A stretch of 64,000 bases of DNA from JAUYQR01 sp050632395 (GTDB taxonomy: Bacteria; Pseudomonadota; Alphaproteobacteria; Rhodobacterales; Rhodobacteraceae), in assembly GCF_050632395.1 (NCBI RefSeq), contig NZ_CP192600.1, forward strand, positions 434,001 to 498,000. Reading direction: 5' to 3'. A program made the translations under genes and the position numbers. The notes beneath the pieces were generated by a model, which saw nothing but the letters and a program-made list of their open reading frames with translations, was not told the origin of the DNA and made no database searches. Position 1 is the stretch's first letter. Each line of letters starts with the position of its first letter. Positions 34,385-42,759 of the stretch are shown here, one piece after another.

Positions 34385-36469
34385 TCAGCCCCCCAGCAAG
34401 AGCCTGGTTTCATATGATTTCAGGGCGGCGCGGCTGGATGGGTAGGTCTGGTGTTCGCCAAGGTCAGGGAACAGCTGAATAAGCTCATCGCGTTGGGCGC
34501 GGTCCAGGGCAGACAGCGTGCGGCCGCCGGGCTGGAAGCTTTCGCTCCACAGCCCGTGGGTGCGGACGATCTGATGGGTCTCGAACATGATATGGACGTA
34601 GCCGGTCGGTGCAAGAAGCTGGCGGATGCCAGGCAGGCCGACGAAATGCATGGCAGGGGCCAGCAGTTCGGGCTCGCCGAAATACAGCTCGCAGCGCGCT
34701 CCTGACAGCAGGATCCGATGCTGCGGTGAAAACGCGGTGTCGCGGTCTGGCATGCCTGGGCCAAGCGCGCCCGCCGTGATCATCACCGGCCGAAGGTGCG
34801 CATTCAGCACAAGGTCGGCCAGCGTCAGATCGCGCCGGCCGACCCAGCGTACCGGCTGCGGACCCATGTCGCGCGTCAGCACCAGATCGCCGGGCCGCAG
34901 ATCCTCGACCGGCACAGGGCCGTCGGGCGTGTCGACAAGCGTGCCCAGGGTAAAGCAGGGGATCACGTTTTCGATATCGGTGAAGGCAAGCGTGCCGACC
35001 ACAGCGCCAAGCGCATCGTAAAACGTGACCGTGCCGTTTTCTCTGTTCATCGGGTCATATACGATATCGGTGCGTGACCACCCATAGCCGCCAAGGTCCA
35101 GCGTGTCGAAATCGCCAAGGCTGTCAGTGCCGCCGTTGACGACTTCGCCGAAGGCGGCATCGCCGTCGGCCATGAAGATGTAATCGTTGCCGCTGTCGCC
35201 GAACACAGTGTCGACGCCGGCTCCGCCTTGCAGCGTGTCGTTGCCAAGCCCGCCGTTCAGACTGTCGTTTCCGATGTTGCCGAAAAGCGTGTCGTTGCCT
35301 GCATCGCCAAGAAGGATGTCTGCGCCAGCCCCGCCATCAAGCTGGTCGTTTTCGGTTCCGCCCTCAAGGCGGTCATTGTCATCGCCGCCGAACAGCGTGT
35401 CGTTGCCGGCGCCGCCCAGCAGGGTGTCGGCGCCAGCCTCGCCCGACAAACTGTCACCTTCGGTGCCGCCACTCAGCTGGTCATTGCCAATGCCACCCAA
35501 AAGCGTGTCCGTGCCTGCGCCGCCGACAAGGATATCGTCACCCGCATCGCCGCTCAGCTGGTCATTGTCGTTGCCGCCATCCAGTTGATCGTTGTCGTCG
35601 CCGCCCGACAGGGTGTCATTGCCGGCGTCGCCCAGAAGCGTGTCAGCGCCGGTACCGCCCGACAGCACATCGTTGCCATCGCCACCTTCAAGCCGGTCGG
35701 CCCCGGCGTCACCTTGAATCAAATCGTTATCGGCACCGCCGAACAGCCGGTCATTGCCGCCTCCACCGAGGATCGTATCGTTGCCAGCGTCGCCAAGGAT
35801 GCTGTCGGCCCCGTCGACATGACCCGAGGCAAGCGGAGGTGTGGTGATCAGGGGCGAGGTTGCAAGATCGGCTGTTCCGGTTATTCCGGGGCCGGCTATC
35901 GTGGCGCTGAACGCCGTTTGGCCAAGATTTTCCCAGTAGTAAAGTTCGACGGAATAGGTCTGGCCAGCCGTCAGACTGACCGTTCCGGTCCGTGCGGTGG
36001 CGACCTGGTGGAAATCGTTGTTCAGGTTGAAGACGATGTTTCCGGCCGCGTCGCGGATGATGATCCGCGATCCGTCATCGGAGGTCGTGCCGAACGTGTA
36101 GCTTCCGGTCGAGGTGATGGCGACGTTTGACCGATAAACCACGCCAAAGTCATCGCGGTTCGTCGTCGCGCTGGTGCCACCCAGCGTGTTGCGCAGCGCC
36201 AGAACGCTAAAATCGTCGACGTATCCAGTGCCGACCAGCGCACCCGAGGTGATGAATTGGGTCTGGTTGCTGGCCGAGGTGAAGTCGCGCGTGTAGACGT
36301 TGTATTGCCACTGTCCGGCCAGCGGTGCGTCACCGGAAAGAACGTCGTTGCCCGCGCCGCCGATGATTGTGTCGTTGCCGCCACCACCGCTAAGGCTATC
36401 GGTGGTCGCGGTGCCGGTCAGCGTCTGGTTACCGGCGGTCGCCGGCGTGGTGCTGCTGTTCTCGGCCAT
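34385..36469 (-). CDS. Secreted RTX calcium-binding protein with PA14-like and C-terminal Hint domains
   Basis: A 694-aa protein. Residues 22-48 hold two or three RTX nonapeptides (GGxGxDxxx). About 52-195 is a PA14-like beta domain (TSDDGSRIIIRDAAGN, VSLTAGQTYSVELYYWEN). About 220-435 is a tract of roughly two dozen RTX repeats that fold on calcium. From about 500 a Hint_2 domain begins VIPCFTLGTLVDTPDG and PGDLVLTRDMG with Cys505. There is no N-terminal signal peptide, so export by a type I system is expected; its genes are not in view. The ATG at 36469 starts MAENSS. The substrate of the PA14-like domain is unknown. Confidence 0.88.
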   Translation of the reverse strand: MAENSSTTPATAGNQTLTGTATTDSLSGGGGNDTIIGGAGNDVLSGDAPLAGQWQYNVYTRDFTSASNQTQFITSGALVGTGYVDDFSVLALRNTLGGTSATTNRDDFGVVYRSNVAITSTGSYTFGTTSDDGSRIIIRDAAGNIVFNLNNDFHQVATARTGTVSLTAGQTYSVELYYWENLGQTAFSATIAGPGITGTADLATSPLITTPPLASGHVDGADSILGDAGNDTILGGGGNDRLFGGADNDLIQGDAGADRLEGGDGNDVLSGGTGADTLLGDAGNDTLSGGDDNDQLDGGNDNDQLSGDAGDDILVGGAGTDTLLGGIGNDQLSGGTEGDSLSGEAGADTLLGGAGNDTLFGGDDNDRLEGGTENDQLDGGAGADILLGDAGNDTLFGNIGNDSLNGGLGNDTLQGGAGVDTVFGDSGNDYIFMADGDAAFGEVVNGGTDSLGDFDTLDLGGYGWSRTDIVYDPMNRENGTVTFYDALGAVVGTLAFTDIENVIPCFTLGTLVDTPDGPVPVEDLRPGDLVLTRDMGPQPVRWVGRRDLTLADLVLNAHLRPVMITAGALGPGMPDRDTAFSPQHRILLSGARCELYFGEPELLAPAMHFVGLPGIRQLLAPTGYVHIMFETHQIVRTHGLWSESFQPGGRTLSALDRAQRDELIQLFPDLGEHQTYPSSRAALKSYETRLLLGG

Positions 36470-36590
36470 CGTTACCAACCCTTGATTGCACTTTACCCGG
36501 CTCCGCATAATGCAAACGGGCGTGCCCGGTCACGTGAAAGTTCGCCTTGGCATGGCTTTTCGGGCTCAGTGGTGCCGGATGTGAACGGCC

Positions 36591-37715
36591 TCAGGCGATG
36601 CGCCTGCCGTCCCGCCAGACGGCTTGCAAAGACCAGTCCTCGCCCAGATGGACCATGTCGGCCTTCCTGCCGGGCAGCAGATGGCCGACGTCGTGCTCCC
36701 GCCGCAAACACGCGGCGGGCCGCGAGGTGGCCATCGCCAGCGCCGTAGCAGGCTCAACGCCGGCCTCGGTCACTATCACCTTCAGGGCTTGCGGTAGGCT
36801 CAGGTCGGCACCGGCAAGGGTGCCGTCCTCCAGCGTCAGCCGTCCGTCGCGGCGCAGGATGCGGCGGCCGCCAAGGGTGAACTCCGTCGCGTCAGATCCG
36901 GCGGCGGCCATTGCGTCGGATACCAGAAAGATGCCCTCCGGCTTGGCCGCCATCGCCACCCGGATGGCAACCGGATCGACATGGATGCCGTCCGCAATCA
37001 GCCCGGCGAAGATGTCACTGCTCAGGACAGCCCCAACCAGCCCGGGCTCGCGGTTCTGCAACCCGCTCATCGCGTTGAAAAGGTGGGTGGCGCAACCGGC
37101 CCCCGCCGCAATCGCCGCAAGCGCGGGCTTGCAGCCGGTATCGCTGTGGCCAAGCGACACGATCACCCCAGCCGCGCGCAACCGGGCGATCTGCTCCAGC
37201 GTCACCGCCTCCGGCGCCACCGTCACCATCAGCGAGGGCAGCGCACGGGCCGCGTCCAGCAGCATCGCCAGATCGCCGTCATCCATCGGCCGGATCAGCC
37301 GGGCGTCATGCGCCCCCTTGCGGCGCGGGTCCAGATGCGGGCCTTCCAGATGCAATCCAAGAAACCCCGGCACTCCCTCACGCGCGGCGGCAATCCCCGC
37401 AGCGATCACCGCCTGCGTGGCAGCCTTGGTATCTGTGATCAGCGTCGGCAGGATGCCCGTCGCGCCCAACCGCGCATGCACCGCGCAAACCTCGCGGATC
37501 CTCGCCACATCGGCGGCCGCGTCGATCATCCGCCCGCCGCCGCCGTTCACCTGCAGGTCCAGCAGCCCCGGCGCAAGGATACCACCGGCCAGCATCACCG
37601 TCTCGGCTGGCCCCTCGCTTTCTGCAACCCGACCCTCCGCCACCCTCAGGCTCGCCCCCTGATGCAGATGCGTGCCGTCGAATACCGCCGCGCCGGTGAA
37701 CCGAACCGCCATCAT
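36591..37715 (-). CDS. nagA: N-acetylglucosamine-6-phosphate deacetylase
   Basis: A 374-aa amidohydrolase-fold enzyme (EC 3.5.1.25). It has APGLLDLQVNGGGG, the metal Glu in LHLEGPHLDPRRKGAH, GHSDTG and THLFNAMSGLQNREPG (metal His), IADGIHVDP and the catalytic Asp in LVSDAMAAAG. It deacetylates GlcNAc-6-P to glucosamine-6-P, which the adjacent SIS deaminase can use. It overlaps the SIS gene by 4 bp and closes the leftward kinase-gntR-SIS-nagA operon. Confidence 0.95.
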   Translation of the reverse strand: MMAVRFTGAAVFDGTHLHQGASLRVAEGRVAESEGPAETVMLAGGILAPGLLDLQVNGGGGRMIDAAADVARIREVCAVHARLGATGILPTLITDTKAATQAVIAAGIAAAREGVPGFLGLHLEGPHLDPRRKGAHDARLIRPMDDGDLAMLLDAARALPSLMVTVAPEAVTLEQIARLRAAGVIVSLGHSDTGCKPALAAIAAGAGCATHLFNAMSGLQNREPGLVGAVLSSDIFAGLIADGIHVDPVAIRVAMAAKPEGIFLVSDAMAAAGSDATEFTLGGRRILRRDGRLTLEDGTLAGADLSLPQALKVIVTEAGVEPATALAMATSRPAACLRREHDVGHLLPGRKADMVHLGEDWSLQAVWRDGRRIA

Positions 37716-38737
37716 ACGGTCTCCGTCACCTTGCGCAGATGCGGCGGCACGTCCGGGTCATAGCCACGCCGCCGCGCCAAAGCCTCGATGAAGGCATAAA
37801 ACCCCACGCTCAGGGTCAGGGGCGCCAACAGCGGGTGCAGACCGCCGACCGATGGCAGGCTGACGGCCCCCGCCGCCTCGCCCCCGGTCAGGAACACATC
37901 GGCCCCCTGCGCGGCCAGTCGCGCCGCCGTCGCCTCCAACTGCGGCAGGGCCGCGTCCGCGACCCCCAGCGCCAGTACCGGAAACTGCGCCTGCACGATG
38001 GCCGAAGGGCCGTGCAGCACCTCTGCCGCCGAAAAGCTTTCCGCGTGTAGCCCGCAGGTTTCCTTGAACTTCAGCGCCGCCTCGCTGGCGATGGCAAAGG
38101 CCGGACCGCGCCCCAGCACATACAGCGACTGCGCCCGCGACAGCCGCGCCGCCAGCGGCGACCAGTCCAGCGCCAGCGCCTGTGCAAAAGCCTCCGGCGC
38201 CCCGGCCACCGCAGCCCGCAAGTCCGCATCCTCCTGCCACTCGGCCAAAAGCGCCAACCCCGCCAGAACCGAGGTCACGAAGGTCTTGGTCGCGGCAACG
38301 CTGTGCTCGGTCCCTGCCTGCAACGGCAGGCACGCTGCCGAGGCCTGCGCCATCGGGCTGTCGGCATGGTTGGTGATCGCGATGGTCAAGGCCCCGCCCG
38401 CCGCTGCCGCCCGGATCATCTCGACGATGTCGGGGCTTTGGCCCGACTGCGAAATGCCGATGCAGGCCGCCTTGCCCAGCTTCAGGGGCCGGCGGTAGAT
38501 CGACGCGATCGACGGCCCGACCGACGCGACCGGCACCCCGGCCAGAAGTTCGACCGCATATTTCAGATAGGTCGCTGCATGATCCGACGATCCGCGCGCC
38601 ACCGTCACCAGCAGGGCCGGGTCTGCGGCCCGCATCGCGGCGGCGGCATGGGCCACCGCGTCAGCCGAGTGCGACAGGAACCGTGCGGCGGCCTGCGGAA
38701 TCTCGGCCACCTCGCGTGCCATGTGCGATTGCGTCAT
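37712..38737 (-). CDS. SIS-domain glucosamine-6-phosphate deaminase (NagB-II type)
   Basis: A 341-aa protein of two SIS domains, equal to the isomerase half of GlmS without the glutaminase domain. TVARGSSDHAATYLKY, GISQSGQSPDIVEMI, TEHSVAATKTFV and LKFKETCGLHAESFSAAEVLHGP are the phosphosugar-site motifs. The proximity to nagA supports conversion of glucosamine-6-P to fructose-6-P and ammonia (the NagB-II/AgaS role). It overlaps nagA and gntR by 4 bp each. Confidence 0.88.
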   Translation of the reverse strand: MTQSHMAREVAEIPQAAARFLSHSADAVAHAAAAMRAADPALLVTVARGSSDHAATYLKYAVELLAGVPVASVGPSIASIYRRPLKLGKAACIGISQSGQSPDIVEMIRAAAAGGALTIAITNHADSPMAQASAACLPLQAGTEHSVAATKTFVTSVLAGLALLAEWQEDADLRAAVAGAPEAFAQALALDWSPLAARLSRAQSLYVLGRGPAFAIASEAALKFKETCGLHAESFSAAEVLHGPSAIVQAQFPVLALGVADAALPQLEATAARLAAQGADVFLTGGEAAGAVSLPSVGGLHPLLAPLTLSVGFYAFIEALARRRGYDPDVPPHLRKVTETV

Positions 38738-39498
38738 CCGTTGGTCCTTTCACTGTCGGGCGAAAGCTTAAGCTCCACCGCAAAATCATAGGCATCGCCG
38801 CGGTAAAGCGACCTCGTGAACTCCACCACCCGGCCCGAGGGCAAATAGCCGATCCGCTCGATCTTCAGGCCTGCGGCGCCGGGCGTCACGCCCAGCAATT
38901 CGGCATCCCGCGCGCCAAGATTAGCCGCCGAAATCCGCTGAACCGCGCGCACCGGACGGTTGCCAGACGTCTCTAACAAGGCATAAAGCGAGGCATCCAC
39001 TAGTTCCGGCCGGGGTACCACCTCGGCCGAAAGCGAGGCCCGCTCGATTGCCAGCGGCACCCCGTCAGACCGCCGCACCCGCTCCAGCCGCGCCACCCGG
39101 TCGCCTGCGCCAAGACCCAGCGCCATCACCTCTTCGGGCGAGGGGGAATGCAGCGCGCGGCTCAGCCAGACCGACTCCACCGATTTCCCGCGCCGCGCCA
39201 TGTCTTCGGTGAACGAGGTCAGCAGCGACAGCGCCTGTTCCAGCCGCTCCACCCGTGCCGCGACAAAGGTGCCCGACCCGCGCCGCTGCACCAGTTGCCC
39301 CGATGTCACCAGCCCCTCGACCGCCTTCCTCACGGTGACGCGGCTCAAGCCTGTCATCGCGGCGATGTCGCGCTCGGCGGGCAGGCTGTTGCCGGGGGCC
39401 AGTCGGCCATCCTTCATCGCCTCGACGATGCGGCGTTGCAGTTGCAGGTACAGCGGCCCGCTTCCGGTCAGCGCGTCTGCCGAAAACACGGCCTCCAT
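38734..39498 (-). CDS. GntR-family transcriptional regulator, HutC/NagR type
   Basis: A 254-aa regulator. The N-terminal winged HTH (GPLYLQLQRRIVEAMKDGRLAPGNSLPAERDIAAMTGLSRVTVRKAVEGLV) precedes a UTRA effector domain (VPLAIERASLSAE, LKIERIGYLPSGRVVEFTRSLYRGDAYDF). NagR/DasR-type relatives sense GlcN-6-P or GlcNAc-6-P and repress amino-sugar genes. The ATG at 39498 overlaps the kinase stop as TGATG. Repeated TGGTAT/ATACCA half-sites at 40368-40462 are its likely operators. Confidence 0.9.
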   Translation of the reverse strand: MEAVFSADALTGSGPLYLQLQRRIVEAMKDGRLAPGNSLPAERDIAAMTGLSRVTVRKAVEGLVTSGQLVQRRGSGTFVAARVERLEQALSLLTSFTEDMARRGKSVESVWLSRALHSPSPEEVMALGLGAGDRVARLERVRRSDGVPLAIERASLSAEVVPRPELVDASLYALLETSGNRPVRAVQRISAANLGARDAELLGVTPGAAGLKIERIGYLPSGRVVEFTRSLYRGDAYDFAVELKLSPDSERTNG

Positions 39499-40346
39499 CA
39501 CGCCGCCTCCCGCGCAAGGATCAACGCCCCGTCCAGCGCGCTTCCCAGCGCCGGCGTGATCTGCCAGCGCCCGCTAAACCGCGCGGCGTAACTTGCTCCC
39601 AGCCCGCCGATGAACACCACCGGCACCCGGCCATCGGCCTGCAACAGGTCGATCGCCGCCGCGACATCCGCGACCGCCGCCTCCACCACAGCCGTGGCCG
39701 CAGCGTCGGTCGATCCCAGGATGCGCGGTGCCAGCACCGCGAAATCTGCGGGTCGCGCCGCCAGCGAAAAGCCAACCACGCCTTCCGCTCCGCCATGATC
39801 GTCGATCAGCGTTTGCAGGAATGGTGTCATCGGCTCAAACCCGTCAACCGCGCGCAACGCCTTGGCCAGCACGCGCCGGCCCAGCCACGCACCGCTGCCC
39901 TCGTCGCCCAAGGCCAGCCCCCAACCACCGATCTGCCGGATCGTGCCGCCGTCCTGACGCGCGAAAACCGATCCCGTGCCCAGCGCCGCCACGATCCCGT
40001 CGCCCTGCCGCAAGGCGCCCTTCACCGCAGCGATGGCATCGGTTTCGACCCGCGTCCGCGCAAAGGGCAGGGCCAGCTTCAACCGCCCTGCAGCCCCTGC
40101 CGCATTCGCACCGGCCAACCCCAAGCCCGCCACCAGCCGCGCCTCCTCGGCCCCCGCCGAGGCGCTTCCGACTGCGGCCGCAAGCGCCTCCCGCGTTGCA
40201 ACAAGAATGTTCAGCCGCGCGCCTTCGGGATCGCTGGCAATGTTGGCAGGCCCGGCGCTCCCTTCGCCCATGATCCGGCCCGCCGCATCCGCGACAGCAG
40301 CGCGGCAGCCTGTACCGCCGCCGTCTATGCCCAGAAACAAGATCAT
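39498..40346 (-). CDS. BadF/BadG/BcrA/BcrD-type sugar kinase (N-acetylglucosamine kinase-like)
   Basis: A 282-aa ASKHA-fold kinase. FLGIDGGGTGCRAAVAD is the phosphate-1 motif, AALGTGSVFARQ phosphate-2, and WGLALGDEGSGAWLGRR the family signature; VPVVFIGGLGASYAA is the adenosine motif. The family includes mammalian-type GlcNAc kinase and glucosamine kinases. Placed with nagA and murQ, it probably phosphorylates imported GlcNAc, GlcN or a MurNAc derivative. The ATG at 40346 begins MILFLGIDGG. First gene of the leftward operon. Confidence 0.87.
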   Translation of the reverse strand: MILFLGIDGGGTGCRAAVADAAGRIMGEGSAGPANIASDPEGARLNILVATREALAAAVGSASAGAEEARLVAGLGLAGANAAGAAGRLKLALPFARTRVETDAIAAVKGALRQGDGIVAALGTGSVFARQDGGTIRQIGGWGLALGDEGSGAWLGRRVLAKALRAVDGFEPMTPFLQTLIDDHGGAEGVVGFSLAARPADFAVLAPRILGSTDAAATAVVEAAVADVAAAIDLLQADGRVPVVFIGGLGASYAARFSGRWQITPALGSALDGALILAREAA

Positions 40347-40498
40347 TCCGAATCCTCCGATGTAACGATACCAAAAGAATACCATTTGGAAAGTGGTATG
40401 TTGCGAGTCGTGTATTTACCGCGCCAAACGCCGTTTGGAAGAAGATGCTTTACAAGTGGTATTATTTTGGCATTGTCATGAGCAGCAGGAGGAATCAC
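40347..40498. promoter_or_regulatory. Divergent amino-sugar promoter with four TGGTAT/ATACCA half-sites and a CCAAACG dyad
   Basis: In 152 bp ATACCA occurs at 40368-40373 and 40379-40384, and TGGTAT at 40394-40399 and 40457-40462. The second and third form ATACCA-n9-TGGTAT. TGGT/ACCA half-sites are the core of NagR/DasR-type GntR operators. Separately, CCAAACG-C-CGTTTGG (40424-40438) is a perfect dyad next to a -35-like TTGGAA (40435-40440), ahead of a TATTAT box (40460-40465). AGGAGG at 40487-40492 is the murQ ribosome site. Regulator assignments are inferred. Confidence 0.6.
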
Positions 40499-41389
40499 AT
40501 GGCCGACCGCCCGACTGAGGCGCCGCATCCATCGTCCCACGGGTTGCACGCGGTCGCGGCTGGCGTGGCCCTGTCGCGGCTTCTGGCCGCACAAGAGGCC
40601 GCGCTGCACGCCGTGCGCCCGGCCCTCGGAGCGATCGAGGCCGCAGCTGAGGCTTGCGGCACCGCGCTGCGCAACGGCGGTCGCATGGGCTATGCCGGGG
40701 CCGGGTCGTCCGGCCTCATGGCGCTGGCCGATTGCCTTGAACTGGCTGGCACCTTCGGGATCATGCCGCCGCAGACGCCGATGATGTTTGCAGGCGGGGC
40801 GCAGGCGCTGTTGCACATGACCGGCGCGGTCGAGGATGACCCAGCTCTTGCACAAGCCGACTTTGCCGCCTCCCGCATCGGTGCGGGCGATGTGGTGATC
40901 TGTGTGTCGGCCTCAGGATCGACACCCTACACGATGGAAATCGTGCGCGCCGCGCAGGCCGTCGGGGCAAGTGTGGTGGGCGTTGCCAATGTGCCCGGCT
41001 CGCCCCTGCTGAAGGCTGCCAACATTCCGGTGCTTCTCGACACCGGGCCAGAGGTGGTTGCCGGCTCCACCCGGATGGGTGCGGGGACGGCGCAGAAAGT
41101 TGCTCTCAACATGCTGTCGGTGCTGGTAGGCATCCGGCTTGGACACGTGCATGATGGCTACATGGTCAACGTGATCGCCGACAACGCCAAACTTGCCGAC
41201 CGCGCCGCCCGGATAGTGGGCGCCATCGCGGGCGTCGATCGTGACGCGGCTGCGGCGGCACTTGCCCGCGCGGGCGGTGGCGTCAAGCCTGCAATCCTTG
41301 TTGCCAAGGGGGCCGATCCGAAGGCCGCGCGCGCGGCCCTTGCCGCATCGGGCGGGCATCTTGGCCCGGCCTTTCTGACACACGACTGA
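40499..41389 (+). CDS. murQ: N-acetylmuramic acid 6-phosphate etherase
   Basis: A 296-aa SIS-fold lyase (EC 4.2.1.126) that cleaves the D-lactyl ether of MurNAc-6-P to give GlcNAc-6-P, feeding NagA. It has GYAGAGSSGLMALADCLE and VSASGSTPYTMEIV, then EVVAGSTRMGAGTAQKVALNMLS and the C-terminal VAKGADPKAARAALAASGGHL. Glu81 and Glu112 have the same 31-residue spacing as the catalytic Glu83/Glu114 of E. coli MurQ. The ATG at 40499 follows AGGAGGAATCAC; an earlier ATG at 40478 is possible. It diverges from the kinase-nag operon. Confidence 0.92.
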   Translation: MADRPTEAPHPSSHGLHAVAAGVALSRLLAAQEAALHAVRPALGAIEAAAEACGTALRNGGRMGYAGAGSSGLMALADCLELAGTFGIMPPQTPMMFAGGAQALLHMTGAVEDDPALAQADFAASRIGAGDVVICVSASGSTPYTMEIVRAAQAVGASVVGVANVPGSPLLKAANIPVLLDTGPEVVAGSTRMGAGTAQKVALNMLSVLVGIRLGHVHDGYMVNVIADNAKLADRAARIVGAIAGVDRDAAAAALARAGGGVKPAILVAKGADPKAARAALAASGGHLGPAFLTHD

Positions 41390-41428
41390 AAACCAATCGG
41401 GCACAGCCCGCATAACAGGGAGACTGCA

Positions 41429-42679
41429 ATGACCAATACCTTCCGTTTCGCCCTTCTGGCCAGCACGCTGCTGGGTGGCATGGCCTCGGCCCAGGACGTC
41501 ACGCTGACCATCGAAAGCTGGCGCAACGACGACCTTACCATCTGGCAGGACACCATCATCCCGGCGTTCGAAGCCGCCAATCCCGGCATCAAGGTCGTGT
41601 TCGCCCCGACCGCGCCGGCGGAATACAACGCTGCGCTGAACTCCAAGCTTGATGCGGGTTCTGCGGGCGATCTGATCACCTGCCGCCCGTTCGACGCCTC
41701 GCTCGCGCTCTATCAGGCCGGGCATCTGGCCGACCTGTCGGGCCTTGCCTCGATGGCCAACTTCTCGCCCGTCGCAAAGTCCGCCTGGCAGACCGATGAC
41801 GGCGCAGCCACCTTCTGCGTGCCGATGGCCTCGGTGATCCACGGCTTCATCTACAACAAGGACGCCTTCGACGCGCTTGGCATCAGTGTGCCGACGACGA
41901 ACGCCGAATTCTACGCGGCGCTCGACAAGATCAAGGCCGATGGCACCTACATCCCGATGGCGATGGGCACCAACGACCAGTGGGAAGCCGCGACGATGGG
42001 CTACAACAACATCGGACCGAACTTCTGGAAGGGCGAGGAAGGCCGCCTTGCGCTGATCAAGGGCGAACAGAAGCTGACGGACGAGCCTTGGGTTGCGCCG
42101 TTCCGCGAACTGGCAAAGTGGAAGGATTACCTCGGCGACGGCTTCGAAGCACAGACCTACCCCGACAGCCAGAACCTCTTCACCCTCGGCCGCGCCGCAA
42201 TCTATCCGGCTGGTTCGTGGGAAATCAGTGGCTTCAACACCCAGGCCACCTTCAAGATGGGTGCCTTCCCGCCGCCGGTGCAGGCCGCGGGCGACACCTG
42301 CTACATTTCGGACCACACCGACATCGCGATCGGCATGAATGCGAAATCTCCGAACGCCGAACAGGCCAAGGTGTTCCTGGAATGGGTCGGTTCGCCGGAG
42401 TTTGCCACGCTTTACGCGAACGCCCTGCCCGGTTTCTTCAGCCTGAACTCCACCCCGGTCGAAATGCAGGATCCGCTGGCGCAGGAATTCGTGTCGTGGC
42501 GCGGCAAGTGCCAGTCGACGATCCGGTCCACCTACCAGATCCTGTCGCGCGGCACGCCGAACCTTGAAAACGAAACGTGGAACGCGTCGGCCAACGTGAT
42601 CAAGGGCACCGAGACGCCGGAAGCTGCGGCCAAGCGCCTGCAGGAAGGCCTCGCCTCCTGGTACGAACCGCAGAAGTGA
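41429..42679 (+). CDS. Extracellular sugar-binding protein, family 1 (ABC importer)
   Basis: A 416-aa periplasmic binding protein with a signal peptide ending GGMASA, then QDVTLTIESW. FEAANPGIKVVF, AGDLITCRPFDASLALYQAGHLADL and AAIYPAGSWEISGF are typical of the MalE/UgpB-like cluster. It sits between murQ and two MalFG-type permeases, so the ligand is probably an amino sugar, GlcNAc-MurNAc fragment or oligosaccharide. A hairpin follows the gene. Ligand identity is inferred. Confidence 0.9.
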   Translation: MTNTFRFALLASTLLGGMASAQDVTLTIESWRNDDLTIWQDTIIPAFEAANPGIKVVFAPTAPAEYNAALNSKLDAGSAGDLITCRPFDASLALYQAGHLADLSGLASMANFSPVAKSAWQTDDGAATFCVPMASVIHGFIYNKDAFDALGISVPTTNAEFYAALDKIKADGTYIPMAMGTNDQWEAATMGYNNIGPNFWKGEEGRLALIKGEQKLTDEPWVAPFRELAKWKDYLGDGFEAQTYPDSQNLFTLGRAAIYPAGSWEISGFNTQATFKMGAFPPPVQAAGDTCYISDHTDIAIGMNAKSPNAEQAKVFLEWVGSPEFATLYANALPGFFSLNSTPVEMQDPLAQEFVSWRGKCQSTIRSTYQILSRGTPNLENETWNASANVIKGTETPEAAAKRLQEGLASWYEPQK

Positions 42680-42694
42680 CCTGACCCGTCGGAA

Positions 42695-42718
42695 CCGGGG
42701 GGCTTGCGCGCCCCCCGG
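42695..42718 (+). repeat. Hairpin after the sugar-binding protein gene
   Basis: CCGGGGGGC, loop TTGCGC, GCCCCCCGG is a perfect 9-bp stem 15 bases after the stop. No T-run directly follows, although ATTTTT appears 14 bases on. It resembles the hairpin at 12309-12335 in the other importer and probably partially terminates or stabilises, favouring binding-protein synthesis. Confidence 0.6.
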
Positions 42719-42759
42719 ACCCCCGCGGGATATTTTTCGACAGATGAAAGGGGAGGGAC

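Noticed and set aside
35190..35830. DNA repeats at 35.2-35.8 kb as a possible CRISPR or minisatellite
   Set aside because: The 27-bp periodicity is that of codons for RTX nonapeptides and varies at third positions. There are no spacers.
35187..36130. Long plus-strand frames opposite the RTX repeats
   Set aside because: They exist because the repeat DNA is periodic; the real RTX, PA14-like and Hint signatures are on the minus strand.
40499..41389. MurQ as a catalytically altered homologue
   Set aside because: An apparent loss of a motif glutamate disappeared on alignment: Glu81 and Glu112 keep the 31-residue spacing of the two catalytic glutamates.
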